DNA of 64,000 nt from Eucommia ulmoides (Eukaryota > Streptophyta > Magnoliopsida > Garryales > Eucommiaceae), in assembly GCA_016647705.1 (NCBI GenBank), contig CM028328.1, positions 8,655,614 to 8,719,613 on the forward strand, written 5' to 3'. Position numbers and translations under genes: made by a program. The notes under the pieces were generated by a model, which was given only the letters and a program-made list of their open reading frames with translations, had not been told where the DNA came from and ran no database searches. Below, one piece after another: positions 32,890 to 45,740 of the stretch. Each line of letters opens with the position of its first letter. The first letter of the stretch is position 1.

Positions 32890-34501
32890 TGATAGGTGTA
32901 AAATACTTATCTAATTCTAAACCAAATTTGCCAGTTTTCGAGTACTTTATTTAAGTTTGAATATCGTTTTAGCTATTTTTATTAGTCAAGAGCAAGGAAG
33001 TAAACAATCGACAAACCGAGCGTAATGGTGAAAAAATGGTAGCCAAAAAGATGAAAAGAGGAGATTTCAAATAACAGAGCAATTCCGCCTAGGCGAAGTT
33101 TCCACCGCCTAGGCAAAAATTCAGCAGAAAGATGCAAAACTGAAGATTTGAAATCCGCTTAGGCGACGTTTCCACCGCCTAGGCAGAAATCCGTCAAATG
33201 GTTGCAAGGGCTGAAGTATTAAATCCGCTTAGGCGAAGTTTCCACCACCTAGGCGGAAATCCATCAGAATGCTGGATTAACTGAACTGCTGGATTGAGCT
33301 GCATTACTGTAAATCCGCCTAGGCGAAGTAGCTACTGCCTAGGCAGAATTCCATCAGAAAGATAAGGAGCCAAGAAGTTAGTCCTCCGCCTAAGCGAAGA
33401 TTCTACCGCTTAGGCGGAATTCTAACCGACTTAAGCACTGCCTAAGTGAGTTTCCACCGCTTAGGCGAAAATCGCAGAACAGGTCAAAATATCTGTTTAG
33501 ATATTTTTGAACCCCTAAACCTATAAATACCCCTTGGCCACGTCTGAAAGTTGTTGTTGAAGAACTCTAACCCTAGATAAGAGCTCTTAAGCTATATTTT
33601 GAAGATCAAGAAGGAGGTTCATCATTCGAATATAGAAGGATAACTTGCGGATCGATCATTAGTGATAGTGAACCGTTTCACTTCCAGATTTGATCGTTTC
33701 TCTCTTGTTTTATTCTTTGTAATCACTTTTTCATATCTAAGAATGTTGAATCCATCTTATTTTGCATGGTATATGGCTAAGATCTTGTAGTAGTAGTTAA
33801 ATATTACTTAGGAGTAGTCGAAATCATGTAACCGTTTAGTTGAGTAAATTTATGTTACTTTAATGTATTGTTTGTTGAAATCCGATTGTGTTTATTGTTA
33901 TTCTTGATATTATGCTTGTATAGATAAACCGAGAATACAGGGTTTGACACTCGGGAGAGGTAACCCCGGATTCAGACTAGGGTAAATACAACGTAACGTT
34001 CTAACGACCCGGGAGGGTGTTAGAACGTATGCAACCCATGATGTTGGCTCAAAACTCACGCGACTTAGGGTCGTTTAGGCGTTGAAGGGGACTTCTTCGT
34101 TGACACGAAGCCGTGTAATCCCTCATTTTACACTCGGAAGAGGTAGCGGAGGAGTTATTGATACAGAGGTTGTCGGATTAGATAAAAATCGTTATAGCTG
34201 ACTAAATGAAATCGATTATGCATTATATGAAAGAGATTTATACCTAAGTAATTAGTGTAATTAAAACTAACTTTATAGTTGTCATTTATCTTAGTATAGT
34301 AATTAGAAAACAAACAAAATTTGATTAGTCGAGATAATATGAAGCTATTGAAATCGCAATACTCACTTGAATTACCTGCCTGTCCCAGTGGAACGATATC
34401 CGATCCTAAAAAGATCCGTTATATTAAAACCAGACCTCGTATACTTGCAAGTAGTCCAACTACAACGAGGAAGAAACATGTGTGAATCTAAGCGCGTAGC
34501 A
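32890..34501 (+). repeat. 5' LTR of element B
   Basis: A 1612-bp LTR from TGATAGGTG to GCGCGTAGCA, homologous to the 3' LTR of A over its full length. The hairpin-repeat array is at 33081-33475, with units longer by small insertions than in A. TATAAATA is at 33522-33529. The five bases outside are ATGCA, and no partner can be tested. Confidence 0.93.
33081..33475 (+). repeat. CGCCTAGGCG hairpin repeats in the LTR of B
   Basis: The units match those in A (9901-10290). Paired arms CCGCCTAGGCGAAG and CACCGCCTAGGCGGAA are separated by TTTC or TAGCTA. Several arms have mutated to GCTTAGGCG while the partner arm often keeps CCTAGG. Confidence 0.85.
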
Positions 34502-34507
34502 AGTTTT

Positions 34508-34525
34508 TGGCGCCGTTGCCGGGGA
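34508..34525 (+). promoter_or_regulatory. Primer binding site of element B, tRNA-Asp type
   Basis: TGGCGCCGTTGCCGGGGA lies six bases inside the LTR end. It matches the tRNA-Asp primer site used by Athila elements, which supports the family call independently of the protein sequence. Confidence 0.9.
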
Positions 34526-34659
34526 ATTGGGCAATGTGTTTTTCAATAAAGTTGATATTGTGATTAAGTAGTTGAATGTTAATCACGATAATTATTTTGA
34601 TTTTAAATTTTATTCAATTCATTTATTTATTTTATTAATCAATTGAATTTGAGCAGTGC

Positions 34660-36050
34660 ATGCGGCGGAGTAAACGTATTGCTAAGCAAAAAGAAGAAAA
34701 AACTACACCAATGGCCGGTGAACATGAGAATATTCTGCATCCACCAGAGCCGCAAGCACTCCAGCCTCTGGAGCATGAGAGGCCACAACGAGTCCTTCGG
34801 GACTATTATCGGCCCTTTATGTTGGACAATTATTCAGGGATCTGGAGGCAGCCGATCCAAGCTAATAACTTCGAGTTGAAACCCTCCTTAATCAATATGG
34901 TTCAGCAAAACCAATACGGCGGGAATCTTCACGAAGATCCCAACGTACACTTGGCTACTTTTCTAGAAATCTGTGACACCGTAAAGATCAACGGAGTCAC
35001 CGAAGATGTGATAAGGCTGAGGTTATTTCCATTCTCTTTACGAGACCGAGCAAGGGGATGGTTTCAATCGATTCAGCCGGGGAGCATTAACACTTGGGAG
35101 GACCTTGCACAAAGGTTTCTCACTAAGTTCTTCCCACCCTCGAAGACGTCTCAACTCCGAGGCGAAATTGCACAGTTTCGTCAAAGAGATTTCGAGTCAT
35201 TATTTGAGGTATGAGAGAGGTTTAAAGACTTATTGAGAAGGTACCCCCAACACGGTTATCAAGATTGGTTTCAAACCCAATTATTCTATAACGGGTTGGA
35301 CGGCCAGACAAGAACGATAGTCGATGCGGCCTCCGGGGGATCATTGTTTTCTAAAACCCTAACCAAAGTAAATGCGTTATTAGAGGAGATGGCGGCTAAT
35401 AACTATCAATGGCCGAATGAGAGGAACACGGGAAGACGGGTCACTTCTATTCAAGAATGTGACCATATTTCAACGTTATCGGCCCAAGTGTCCAAGCTCT
35501 CGGACCAATTAGTCGCCTTGTCAACAAAAGGTGCTTTGTCAAGTCAAGGGGAGGAGATAGCGGCAAGTAGTTCTCAATTCAGATTGGATAACGAGTTTGA
35601 GGAATGTCATTTTCTGAACAACCGTGCATACACTTTCAGGCCGGCTACCAACATTCCAACTCACTACAATCTTGGACTTCGTAATCATGAGAATTTCTCA
35701 TATACGAATAATCAGAACGCTTTGCGGCCACCTCCGGGGTATGGAAATCAATCTTCGAGATATCTAATGCAAGCCAATAGCCAAATGCAACAACCGCCAA
35801 TGCACAATCCGAAGTCAAATTTGGATGAAGTTCTGGGATCATTTATGAAAGAGACGTAGACTATGATGCGTGAGACGCATAATCACCTGAATAAACATGA
35901 AACACGACTGGACTCTATTGATACAACATGTACCAACACTAATGCCATGGTGAAGGCTCTTGAGACTCAAATCGCGCAACTTGCTAGGGAAATTCAAGAA
36001 CAACAAAAGGGAAAGTTTCCAAGCAACACAGAAACCAACCCTCGGGAATG
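34660..36050 (+). pseudogene. Element B gag region (decayed)
   Basis: It begins MRRSKRIAKQKEEK at 34660. It continues with the Pro/Glu-rich head, QPIQANNFELKPSLINMVQQ, and a gag core with RGWFQSIQPGSINTWEDLAQ near 35050-35115. It is more intact than the A copy in its first 180 residues. The tail near 35640-36000 is Asn/Gln/Met-rich and leads into the protease linker. The region is decayed. Confidence 0.88.
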
Positions 36051-39000
36051 CAAGGTGATTAAGTTGAGGAGCGACAGAGACGTGGAAGTGAGAAGGCCTA
36101 TGAAAAATGAGCCAGGTGTGAGTCGTGAGTTTTCGGATGATGAACCAAGAACTAGAGTGGAGGAGGAAGTTGAAGCAAAGGCCGATGAAGGAAAGGAGAA
36201 GCTAAGTGAAGACGTGAATGAGAGTAGTAACAAGGAGAAAGTCGAGGAAAGAAGAGAAGATGAAAGGGTGATACCGGGAAGAGTCACATTTTCAGAGAAT
36301 CCACTGATTTTAGTAACACCATTACCATATCCTCAAAGGTTCCAAAAGAGAAAGTTGGATGTTCAGTTCAAAAAATTTCTTGAAATCTTCAAGAAAATCC
36401 ACATCAACATACCTTTTGCGGATGCATTGGAACAAATGCCCAACTATGGCAAGTTCTTGAAGGATATCATGACAAAGAAGCGGAAGTTGGAGGATTATGA
36501 AATGGTGAAGCTAACTGAAGAGTGTAGTGCAATACTACAAAAGAAGTTGCCTACCAAATTAAAGGATCCGGGTAGTTTCACGATTCCGTGTACTATCGGA
36601 AAATCTCACTTCGATAAGGCACTTTGTGATCTAAGGGCAAGTATCAATTTGATGCCTTCTTCCATTTATCGGAAGTTAGGACTCGGAAGTGCAAAGCCTA
36701 CGACGATCTCTCTTCAAATGGTAGATCGTTCACTAACCTATCCGATGGGGATCATTGAGAATATGCTAGTGAAAGTTGACAAATTTATATTCCAGGTGGA
36801 TTTCGTGGTTCTTGAAATGGAGGAAGACATAGAGATCCCGATCATCCTTGGAAGACCTTTCCTTGCAATGGGAAAGGCCTTAATAGATGTGCATGATGGC
36901 AATTTGACCTTAAGAGTGAATGATGAAGAAATAAGGTTCAACATTTTTAATACTATGAACTTTCCGGATGAATCTCCCAATTGCAATCGAGTTGATGTTG
37001 TGGACTCTTGCGTGCGGGAGTTTTTTCTTGCAAACATGGATATGGATTCTTTAGAGAGCATTCTCACAAGTTCCTTATCTATGGGGGATCTTGGTGAGGA
37101 AGGCTCTGCCATGGACCTTGATGTGGTGGAATACGTGCTAGCTCTTGACGCTCAACCGAAAGATGTAGATTGTCCTATTCATGTGGCGGAGATTAAAGAA
37201 GTTGAAGACTCTCCAAAGAAATCAAATCCGCCTCACGGTGGGTTATTACTCAAGCAATTACCGGAACACCTTCGATATATCTTTTTGGGAGAGAATTTGA
37301 CCGATCCGATTATAATTTCATCAACTCTGACGGAAAAAGAAGAGAGTAAGTTGCTGAGAATCTTGAAGAGGCACCGATCCGCTTTTGCTTGGTCTATTTC
37401 GAATATCAAGGGAATTAGTCCGTCAGTGTGCATGCATAAGATTTTGATGGAGGATACATTCAAATCCTCCATTGAACATCAACGGCGGCTAAATCTGGCT
37501 ATGAAGAAAGTGGTGAGAGCGGAGGTGTTGAAACTATTAAATGCGGGGATTATATAAGCTATATCCGATAGTGATTGGGTGAGCCCGGTGCAAGTGGTGC
37601 CAAAGAAAAGAGGTATGACGGTAGTAAAGAATGAGAAGGATGACCTTATTCCAACACGGACCATCACAGGATGGCGGGTATGTATTGATTATAGGAGATT
37701 AAATAAGGCAACGAGGAAAGATCATTTTTCTTTTCCTTTCATTGACCAAATGCTAGATCGTTTAGCCGGTTATGAGTACTACTGCTTCCTTGATGGCTAT
37801 TCCAATTACAATTAAATAGCCATTGCACCGAAGGACCAAGAGAAGACGACTTTCACATGCCCGTATGGAACGTTTGCTTGTCGACGTATGCCGTTTGGCC
37901 TTTGCAATGCACCGGCAACTTTCCAACGGTGTATGATGGCGATATTTTCTAATATGGTGGAGGAGAAAATGGAAATCTTTATGGATGACTTCTAAGTCTT
38001 TGGATCATCCTTTGATCACTATTTCTACAATCTGGCGCTTGTTCTTGACCGATATGAAGAGAAGAATTTGGTTCTAAATTGGGAGAAGTGCCACTTTATG
38101 GTTAAAGAGGGGATCGTCTTAGGTCATCGAGTCTCTTCCAAGGGGCTTGAGGTGGACCGAGCAAAGATAGAAACGATTGAGAAGCTTCCGCCACCAATAA
38201 ATATGAAAGGAGTTTGTAGTTTCTTGGGGCATGCCGACTTTTACCGACGCTTTATTAAGGACTTCTCGAAGACGGTGAAGCCGTTATGTCACCTTCTTGA
38301 GAAGGATACTTCGTTTGAATTCAATGAAGCTTGTATGGAGGCGTTTAAGGCGATAAAGGAGAAGTTGATCTCGGCTCCAATAATGGTCGCTCCAGATTAG
38401 GGAATGCCATTTGAGATAATGTGCGATGCGAGTGACTATACTATTGGCGTGGTGTTAGGCCAACAGAAGGAGAAGATTTTCTGCTCGATCTATTATGCAA
38501 GCAAAACATTGAATGACGCCCAGGAGAATTATACCACAATCGAGAAAGAAATGCTAGCAGTGGTCTTTGCTTGTGATAAGTTCCGTTCATATATCATTGG
38601 GTTAAAAGTGATCGTCTACACGGATCACGTGGCTATCCGGTACTTATTTGCAAAGAAAGATGTCAAGCCAAGGCTGATAAGGTGGATTTTTTTTATTACA
38701 AGAGTTTGATGCGGAGATAAGGGACAAAAAGGGGAGTGAGAACGTTGTTGCCGACCATTTGTTGAGGTTGATTCAAGAAGACGTTGGTGACGAGTCTAAT
38801 ATCACGGAAGTGTTCCCTGATGAACAACTCTTTTCAGTAGAAAATGCACTTCCGTGGTATGCTGACATTGTTAATTATCTTGTATGTGGCGTGTTACCAC
38901 CTGACTTGACAGGAGCCCAAAGGAAGAAATTTCTCTTTGATGCTAAGTACTATCTGTGGGACGAGCCATTGCTATTCAAGAAATGTACTGATCAGGTGAT

Positions 39001-40127
39001 CCGGAGATGTGTTCCGGAAGAGGAAATAGCTAGTATTCTCTACCATTGCCATTCATCACCTTGTGGTGGCCATTTCGGTGCGACTCGGACAGCATCAAAA
39101 GTACTGCAATCAGGTTTTTACTGGCTCTCTTTGTTTAAAGATTCATATACGTTTGTAAAAACCTGTGATAGATGTCAAAGGATAGGTAACATATCAAGGA
39201 GGCATGAATTTCCACTGACGTCAACTCTTGAGCTTGAGTTGTTTGACGTGTGGGGATTGAATTTCATGGGGCCATTTCTGACCTCATTTGGGAAGGAGTA
39301 TATTCTGCTAGCGGTGGATTATGTGTCCAAATGGGTCGAGGCCATGGCAACACCTACTAATGATGCCAAAGTGGTGTTAAAGTTCCTTCAACATAATGCC
39401 ATGACACGGTTCGGGATACCTCGAGCCTTAATCAGTGATGAGGGGACCCACTTCTGTAACAAAATGCTCAATGCTTTATTGGCAAAGTATGGAGTGAGGC
39501 ATAAGGTGGTGCTACCATACCACCCATAGACAAATGGCCAAGCGGAAGTTTCAAACCATGAGATCAAGCTCATTCTGGAAAAGACGATTCATACAAATCG
39601 CAAAGATTGGACGGTGAAGCTTGATGATGCTTTATGGGCGTATCGTACCGCTTTTAAGACACCGATCGGCATGTCGCCGTATCGATTGGTGTTTGGGAAA
39701 GCTTACCATTTGTCCGTTGAATTGGAGCATCGTGCATTCTGGGCGATAAAGAAACTAAATTTTGACATAAAAGCTTCTGGTGCGCAATGTCTCCTCTAAT
39801 GAAATGGAAGAATTCCGGCACGAGGCTTATGAGAATGCCAAGATCTACAAAGACAAAACGAAGAGGTGGCATGACAAAATGATAGTCCGGAGGGAGTTCA
39901 GTCCAGGCCAACAAGTCCTATTGTTTAATTCAAGGCTGAGGCTCTTTCCCGGAAAGTTGAAGTCTCGGTGGTCTGGATCGTTCCGGATCAAGCATATCTA
40001 TCCTTTTGGAGCTATTGAGCTAGAAGCCGAAGACGGACGTACTTTCCAAGTCAACGGGGAGCGGATCAAGCATTACTTCAAAAATGAAGAGCGAGTTGTG
40101 GAGAGCATCTCCCTCATTGAAGGATAA
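36050..40127 (+). pseudogene. Element B pol region: protease, RT, RNase H, integrase (decayed)
   Basis: The same order as in A. The linker has KLRSDRDVEV near 36060. The protease lies near 36600-36960, with ILGRPFLAMGKALIDVHDG. RT lies at about 37440-38210, with WRVCIDYRRLNKATRKDHF. RNase H lies at about 38320-38770, with [20 protein letters not shown]. The integrase has an HHCC-like segment near 39045-39180 ([20 protein letters not shown]), a core near 39240-39700 and a C-terminal end at SISLIEG. The region is decayed. Confidence 0.92.
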
Positions 40128-40389
40128 AACCGGAATTCTTAAACGTCCATGCTAGGGATGTAAAACTAAGCATCAATTTTTTTGACGTGACATCGAGGGT
40201 AACGAATATCCCTAACTTTTGTATAAATACTTTTTTGGAGATCGTATTGATCTCGTAATATTAATTTTTTGTGGTGAATTGATGAGGTTAGATGCTTAGG
40301 ATTGATTTGCATGCTAAAACTAATTTGAGGATTGAAGAGGAAATAAGAGGTGTAGAGAAACAATGTGAAAACCTGAAGGAATCCAGCTT

Positions 40390-40810
40390 AGGTCCACACT
40401 GGCAAAAATTCGCCTAAGCGGTAAACCCACCGCCTAGGCGAACATTGGACAAAAAGGCTGAGAAAACATTATGGCGTAATGTCACCTAAGCGATAAAACC
40501 ACCGCTTAGGCGATAATTGGACATAAAAAGTCAGCAATTTTTACACTGTCGAAATTTCGCCCAGGTGGTAAAACCACCGCCTAGGCGAAAAATTGAAGAA
40601 AAGCTGAACCTTCACACTGGTATAAAATCGCCCCGGCGGAAAACCCACCGCCTAAGCGGATTTACAACCGAGTCAGGGTTTCACACTGGTGTAAACTCGC
40701 CCCGGCGGAAAAACCACCGCCTAAGGGAATTAAACCAAAAAGTTTTCAAAAAGAAAATGCACTAATCCGCCTAAGCGGTAAAACCACCGCCTAGGCGGAT
40801 TTACGCGAAC
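40390..40810 (+). repeat. CGCCTAGGCG hairpin repeats in the spacer of B
   Basis: Six units are homologous to those at 5830-6240 in A, with paired arms such as TCGCCTAAGCGGTAAAACC and ACCGCCTAGGCGAA. Shared unit order with A shows the array was present in the common ancestor. Confidence 0.85.
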
Positions 40811-41427
40811 TCTGTTTTTAAAATGCTCAATCCACTTCGCAAACGGCATTTCCCTCCTGAAAATTTCAAGAAACCTCTCAATTTCACCATCTCAAATTCC
40901 TTCTCCTCTTTAAAGATTCATTCTATAGTGCTAAAAACTTAGATTTTCATCAAGAATCTTCGTCCAAACGAGGAATTTCTCTGCCCATTTTCAAAAAATT
41001 AGGGTTCGAAGGGTGAACAGTGCGAAATCACTATTCTCCACTGTTTTGATCAAATTTTTCAACAAGTGTGTGTCAATGATCCTATTTTTCATTTAGTTGT
41101 TGAATTATTTGCTTAATTTGCTTATTTATTTCAACAAAACAGTGGATTCGATTGGAACCCTAAACCTCTTTAAACCCTAAGTTGTGGTTTTCATGTTATT
41201 TGGGATTGAGGAATGCTAAATGATAAACCCTATCATATTTTTGTGTTGATATACAATGTGAATCATGTAGTTTGTGCTACATTGTGACAAAAATGTGATT
41301 TGGTTATGGTTGGTGGAATATCTTGTGAGTTTTGTGTTGATTGACCTTGGTTCGCTGATTAGGGTTTGAATTACTTGTTCTATTGTTATTCTTGTGGTTG
41401 GTGTGGTAATTTGAATTTTCAGGGACA

Positions 41428-41928
41428 ATGGCAAAGCGCAGGGCTGCCAAGCACCCAAGAACAGACGAACCTCCGCCCGCTTCGGACTTCAATTCCCTTA
41501 AGTTTGTTTCTAAGCAGGCGGAGGATCGGTATAAAGAACATGAGAGTAAGAGGTCAGGCATCCGTCAAAGAGAATTTGGGCCTTTGAATTATCTTCCTGA
41601 AGAAATCAAAACTGTGATCGTACAAAGACGATGGCAACAGTTCTGTGCCCCACCTCCAACGGGAGAGTTGGCCCTTGTTCGAGAGTTTTATGCAAACATC
41701 GCAGAGGCCACAGGGTTTCAAACACGGGTCCGCAACATTCCCATCCTTTTCAGTGCCGATCACTTTAATGAATTGCTAGGATTGACGGGGCCTGAAGCTT
41801 CAAGGGATTTATCCGATGCCGCCTCACCGACAATGAGTGCGGTGATTCAAGCTTTGACGACAGGAAATGCACAATAAACCAACACATGGCAGGGCCAAGC
41901 AATCTTCAAGTCGCGGTTTCTTTAGATA
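41428..41928 (+). pseudogene. Third ORF of element B, first half only
   Basis: It begins MAKRRAAKHPRTDEPPPASD and contains QRRWQQFCAPPPTGELALV, LVREFYANIAEATGFQTRV and LFSADHFNELLGLTGPEASR. This is the plant transposon-protein domain seen in A. The remainder of the ORF is gone at the join with element C. The region is decayed. Confidence 0.78.
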
Positions 41929-42597
41929 CAAATGAATATACCAGAATTTCAGGTTGTGGATTGGCAAAAGAGAAGTGAGATACATTGCAAATCACACATG
42001 AAGGGATAAATCAGGTGAAACAATCCAGGATCAATATCTTAGTTCGACAATTTGAACTATTCAGAATGAGTGAAGTAGAATCAATTATGGAAATGTACAC
42101 GAGATTTAATAATATCTGCAACAACCTTGGTTAACTCGGAAACCCTTATACTATGGATGACAAAGTACAAAAAATTATGAGATCATTAACTAAAGCCTGG
42201 GAATTGAAAGTAACTGCTATAGAGGAAGTTAAAGATCTCATAGTCTACACTATTAATGAGCTCATTGACAACCTAATGACATATGAGACGACCATACGAG
42301 GATATGAGGACGGAATAAGAAATATAAAAAACAAGTCCTTGGCATTTAAAGTTCAGAAAAATGAGAAAGAAGATAACAATAATGATATCAATCTTGACAG
42401 CGAGCAAGAAAAAAATGTGGTGCTTCTCATGAAAAATTTCAGAAAAATGGCTCGACGAACATTCTAGGAAAAGAGAAATTTCAACATGCGTAATGTGAAA
42501 TTTTTCAATTGTCACAAGAATGGACACTTCCAATCCGACTGTCTCGAACCAAAAAAAGAAAAAGAAAAGAAAAAAGAGGAAAAGAAGAAGGTAAAGA
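41929..42597 (+). pseudogene. Element C gag region, first part (decayed)
   Basis: Codons near 41930-42130 match D's gag over the DANEYSRVSGC...THEG region. SIMEMYTRFNNICNN lies near 42090-42125, and VQKIMRSLTKAWELKVTAI near 42170-42220. A zinc-knuckle remnant, HKNGHFQSDCLEPKK, lies near 42515-42555, followed by a Lys/Glu run where the insertion sits. Gag resumes at 45117. Decayed. Confidence 0.82.
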
Positions 42598-44216
42598 TGT
42601 CACACCCCACCCCGGACACCCGTCACCTTGTGGGGCCGGCGTGACGTTGACACGACCTTACTCAGTCAAAAAAAAGAATCAACCAGGAAGCGACAACATG
42701 CATTCATAATTATACAAATAATCAAGATACAAGTTATAAACATCTTTCTGAGCCAGAGACACACCCGTCCCTAATAAACCCTTCTAAACCGCAAAAAGGG
42801 AAAAAAAACAACAACCAATGAATCCTTCCTAGATTCGCCTCAGGCGGCACTTTGCCGAAAATTTTAAAAAGAAAACCCTGCTATACCGTCGACGGACTCT
42901 ACCCCGTGCCAGTAGGGGACCGACTCCGAGCCATTTCACCTGCGAGTGTGCTACATTCTCAGTAAAAGCATTCTTATTTAATAATAATCATACCTTCTAG
43001 GTAACACAACATTTATACATGGATTCAGCGTAAATATCACATATGCAGTAAAAAAAAAAGTAACATATATAACTAAGGTTCAATTCTCAAATCATGCAGT
43101 ATAAATATCATGACCATTGCCCGAAATAGTAAATTATTACACAATAGCAACAGAACATCACACCCCAAAACACAACGCACACCGGCTAGCCATGGCGATC
43201 GTTTTAACCTCACGATCGAGAGTTTGCAACGGTACCGTACCGTCCATAGGATATGCCTTCCTACGAACACCCATCACTCCGCCGAAGCGGATCATTACTG
43301 CGTAGTACAAACGTCTAATCATCACTCTGCCGAAGCAGATAAACATCATTCCGCTGAAGCGGATAAACATCACTCCGCCTAAGCGGATCATATCACATAA
43401 TAATATCGTCGAATCATCACGTAATGGTTTAAAAAAAAACATCTAATTTTAGTTCAACCATTTTTCATCATGCATGCACATATACAAACAATTTGGTGAG
43501 AAGACAGTACACTCACCTCGTTTCTGGTACTGCAAAAACCCTCCCTGTCCAAAGCTTACCGGGGTGTTGGCGACTGCGAACCTAGAAATGATAGGATCTA
43601 AGTTAACATTTCATGTAAAATCACCTAGTCATGTAGGGCAGGCCCTAAGTTCCTCATTTTTCCATTTCCCATATTTTATTTATGAGATTTGCTATTATTC
43701 CTAATAATTTTTGTTTCATTATTTATTACATGAGAAAACCCGTAATATGAACGATCCTAATTTATTACTCCGGTTACAAAGATTTTAGGCTAGGATTGGG
43801 TTTTAACAGAACTAAATTAAATTTAACGGCAAATGAAATCCTTTCCGAGTTATTCACGAGCCGTAAAAAGGGTTTTTATTTAAAAATGAATTTCTCCCTT
43901 TCTCCTGGGGTCAATTGTGCAATTTTTTTTTCTTTTCTTTTTCTTTTTTCTTCTTCTTCTTTTTTTTTTTTTTTTTTTTTTTTCTCTGTTTCCAGTTCCT
44001 GCTAGCCCCGACGCCGGTCCTCCCTTTCTCTACCGTTGCCGGCCGCCGGTGGCTCGCCCCCCTTGCCGACTCGCCTGACAACCCCCGCACCACCCAAACA
44101 ACCCTTCTACACCACCTCCGGCTGCCACGTCAGCTCCACCGCACACCCACAACCACTGTTCACCCACCGTCGATCATTCTCTCTCTCTCATCCTCTCCGT
44201 CCCGGCTTCTCTCTCT

Positions 44217-44256
<40 letters not shown>

Positions 44257-44952
44257 CTCTTTTGCAGTATACCCTTCACACATATGCACCCTCACACACT
44301 GTAACCAGAAAATAGCACATCTATACCCCAAACCCACATGGTGCCGGAAGACGGAAACCGAACACGACCCCCACCTCGCCAGAACCTCGCCGACCGAACT
44401 CGTTACACTCATGCATGCGTGCATCCATCAATTAGTTGCAGAAATACATATAAATACTTACCTGACTGATGATCGTCGGTGATCGAAAGGCGATCCGCAA
44501 CTCCGTTTACCGGTGACACTAACATGCACACGGCCGCTCCGTCGACGAACCACGCCATCGTCTGCACCTCTCTCTCTCTGGGATTGTTTACACTGCCCGC
44601 ACGACCACGCTGCCGGAGAAATGTCGATCCAAGGAAAACCGACGACCCCTCCGCTCCGGCTCTCTCTCTCTCTAGAATTTTCGGACTTCCGTTTCTTCTC
44701 CGATTTCCTCACCTCAGTGCATGTAGGAGGTTTTTAACGCATGAATTTAGTGGTTAAGATAATCCTAAGCCCGCCACGTCGCCCCTCGATCATCCCTCCC
44801 TTGGCCGGTGAGTTACCGTCGGGTTGCCGTGTGGGTGGGAGTGGGATTATGGAAAAAAAAAGATTAAATTACACTTCCCTCCCCACATTTTCAATAAGGT
44901 TCTTATTTCAGTGTATCCTTATTTTAAAAGTTTCAAAATTATAATTTTGCCC

Positions 44953-44986
<34 letters not shown>

Positions 44987-45116
44987 ATTTCTAAATTCCT
45001 AATTTGACCCCCAATTTTTAACTTGGGTTTTTATTAATGACATTTTTACCCTAAAATTCTCTAACGTTTTATAATATGGTTATTTATGACGCATGTTCTA
45101 CCACTTAGGTTTTACA
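42598..45116. mobile_element. Insertion in C gag: solo-LTR-like, TG...CA, target duplication AAAGA
   Basis: This 2519-bp insertion starts TGTCACACCCCACCCCGG and ends GGTTTTACA. It is flanked by AAAGA on both sides (42593-42597 and 45117-45121). The ends and 5-bp duplication are those of an LTR element, and the lack of any pol domain suggests a solo LTR left by LTR-LTR recombination. Long LTRs opening TGTCACACCCC occur in Ty3 chromoviruses, but the superfamily here is inferred. Long T-runs lie at 43962-43983, 44220-44256 and 44957-44984. The open frames near them are low-complexity and not genes. Confidence 0.72.
43265..43392. repeat. Short tandem repeats within the 2.5-kb insertion
   Basis: Four or five units of about 24-50 bases carry CATCACTCCGCCGAAGCGG or close variants, with ATAAA or ATCATTAC between them. 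Each unit can pair CCGC with GCGG, so they form small hairpins. They are unrelated in context to the CCTAGG repeats of A and B. Confidence 0.7.
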
Positions 45117-45740
45117 AAAGAAGAGTAAGAAGAAATCAATGAAAGCCACCTAGGATGGCTTTGAGTCAAGTAGCTAAGAGAAATTGGGCAGTGACGATTC
45201 ATCTATGCTTGCTTTGATGGCCACTAGAGGTGAGGTAACGAAATGTTCTAGTTTTTGTTTTTTAGATTTCGATGATTTACTTGATATTTATCCAGAACTA
45301 ACACATGATTATAAAAATCAACGTTCTCAAATTAATACCCTGCAAAGTATAATTAACACACTTAATAAGCAAGTGATGAAATTCAAATTTGAAAACATTG
45401 AATTGAAATCCAAGATGACGGATTTACATTCGATAGTTCTCAAATTCACAGGTGGTGAGAATAATTTTAAAATACTTTTGGGACACAAGGTATCGTTGAT
45501 AAAGTTGGAATTGAGTTTCAGAAAAACCTTAAACAAAAAAGATTTCATAAATTCTTTTCTAAAACCAACAATTTTGTTAGATGTTTTAAATGTAATATTG
45601 TGAGACATACTATTAGTAAATACTTTTCTAAAGTATCTAAATGCAGACAAGTTTAGGTTCATAAATGAACTAAAATTGTCCAGACTAATAAGATTGGACC
45701 CACGTAGGTTGGGTACCACTTAGAAATTATTTGAGGTGCA
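45117..45740 (+). pseudogene. Element C gag tail and linker after the insertion (decayed)
   Basis: KKSMKAT directly after the insertion matches the Lys-rich KKKSMKATWDDTD of D. SSMLALMATRGEVTKCSSFC and INTLNKQVMKFKFENIELKS follow the same order as D at 24860-24620. The stretch to about 45740 corresponds to the region before the protease. Confidence 0.82.

Larger units (their letters stand above)
32890..41928 (+). mobile_element. Element B: Athila-like Ty3 LTR retrotransposon, 3' end missing
   Basis: Same family as element A, with 5' LTR, tRNA-Asp primer site, gag, pol, hairpin-repeat spacer and the first half of the third ORF. It ends at an abrupt join to copia element C at about 41928. By comparison with A, the rest of the third ORF, the 3' non-coding tract and the 3' LTR are absent. 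The coding part is broken, with roughly eight to ten interruptions. Because only one LTR is present, age cannot be read from LTR divergence. Confidence 0.92.

Noticed and set aside
32885-32895. Target duplication for element B or C
   Set aside because: B keeps only its left end (flank ATGCA) and C only its right end (flank ACTGT). These are different elements, so no pair can be compared.
43911-44757. Several overlapping ORFs on both strands, including Phe-rich and Lys-rich ones
   Set aside because: They are created by long T-runs and CT-rich sequence inside the solo-LTR-like insertion. They have no codon structure or domain.
44836-45116. Poly-T run as the tail of a LINE or SINE on the minus strand
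   Set aside because: The run is inside the insertion bounded by AAAGA, and no LINE or SINE sequence lies next to it.
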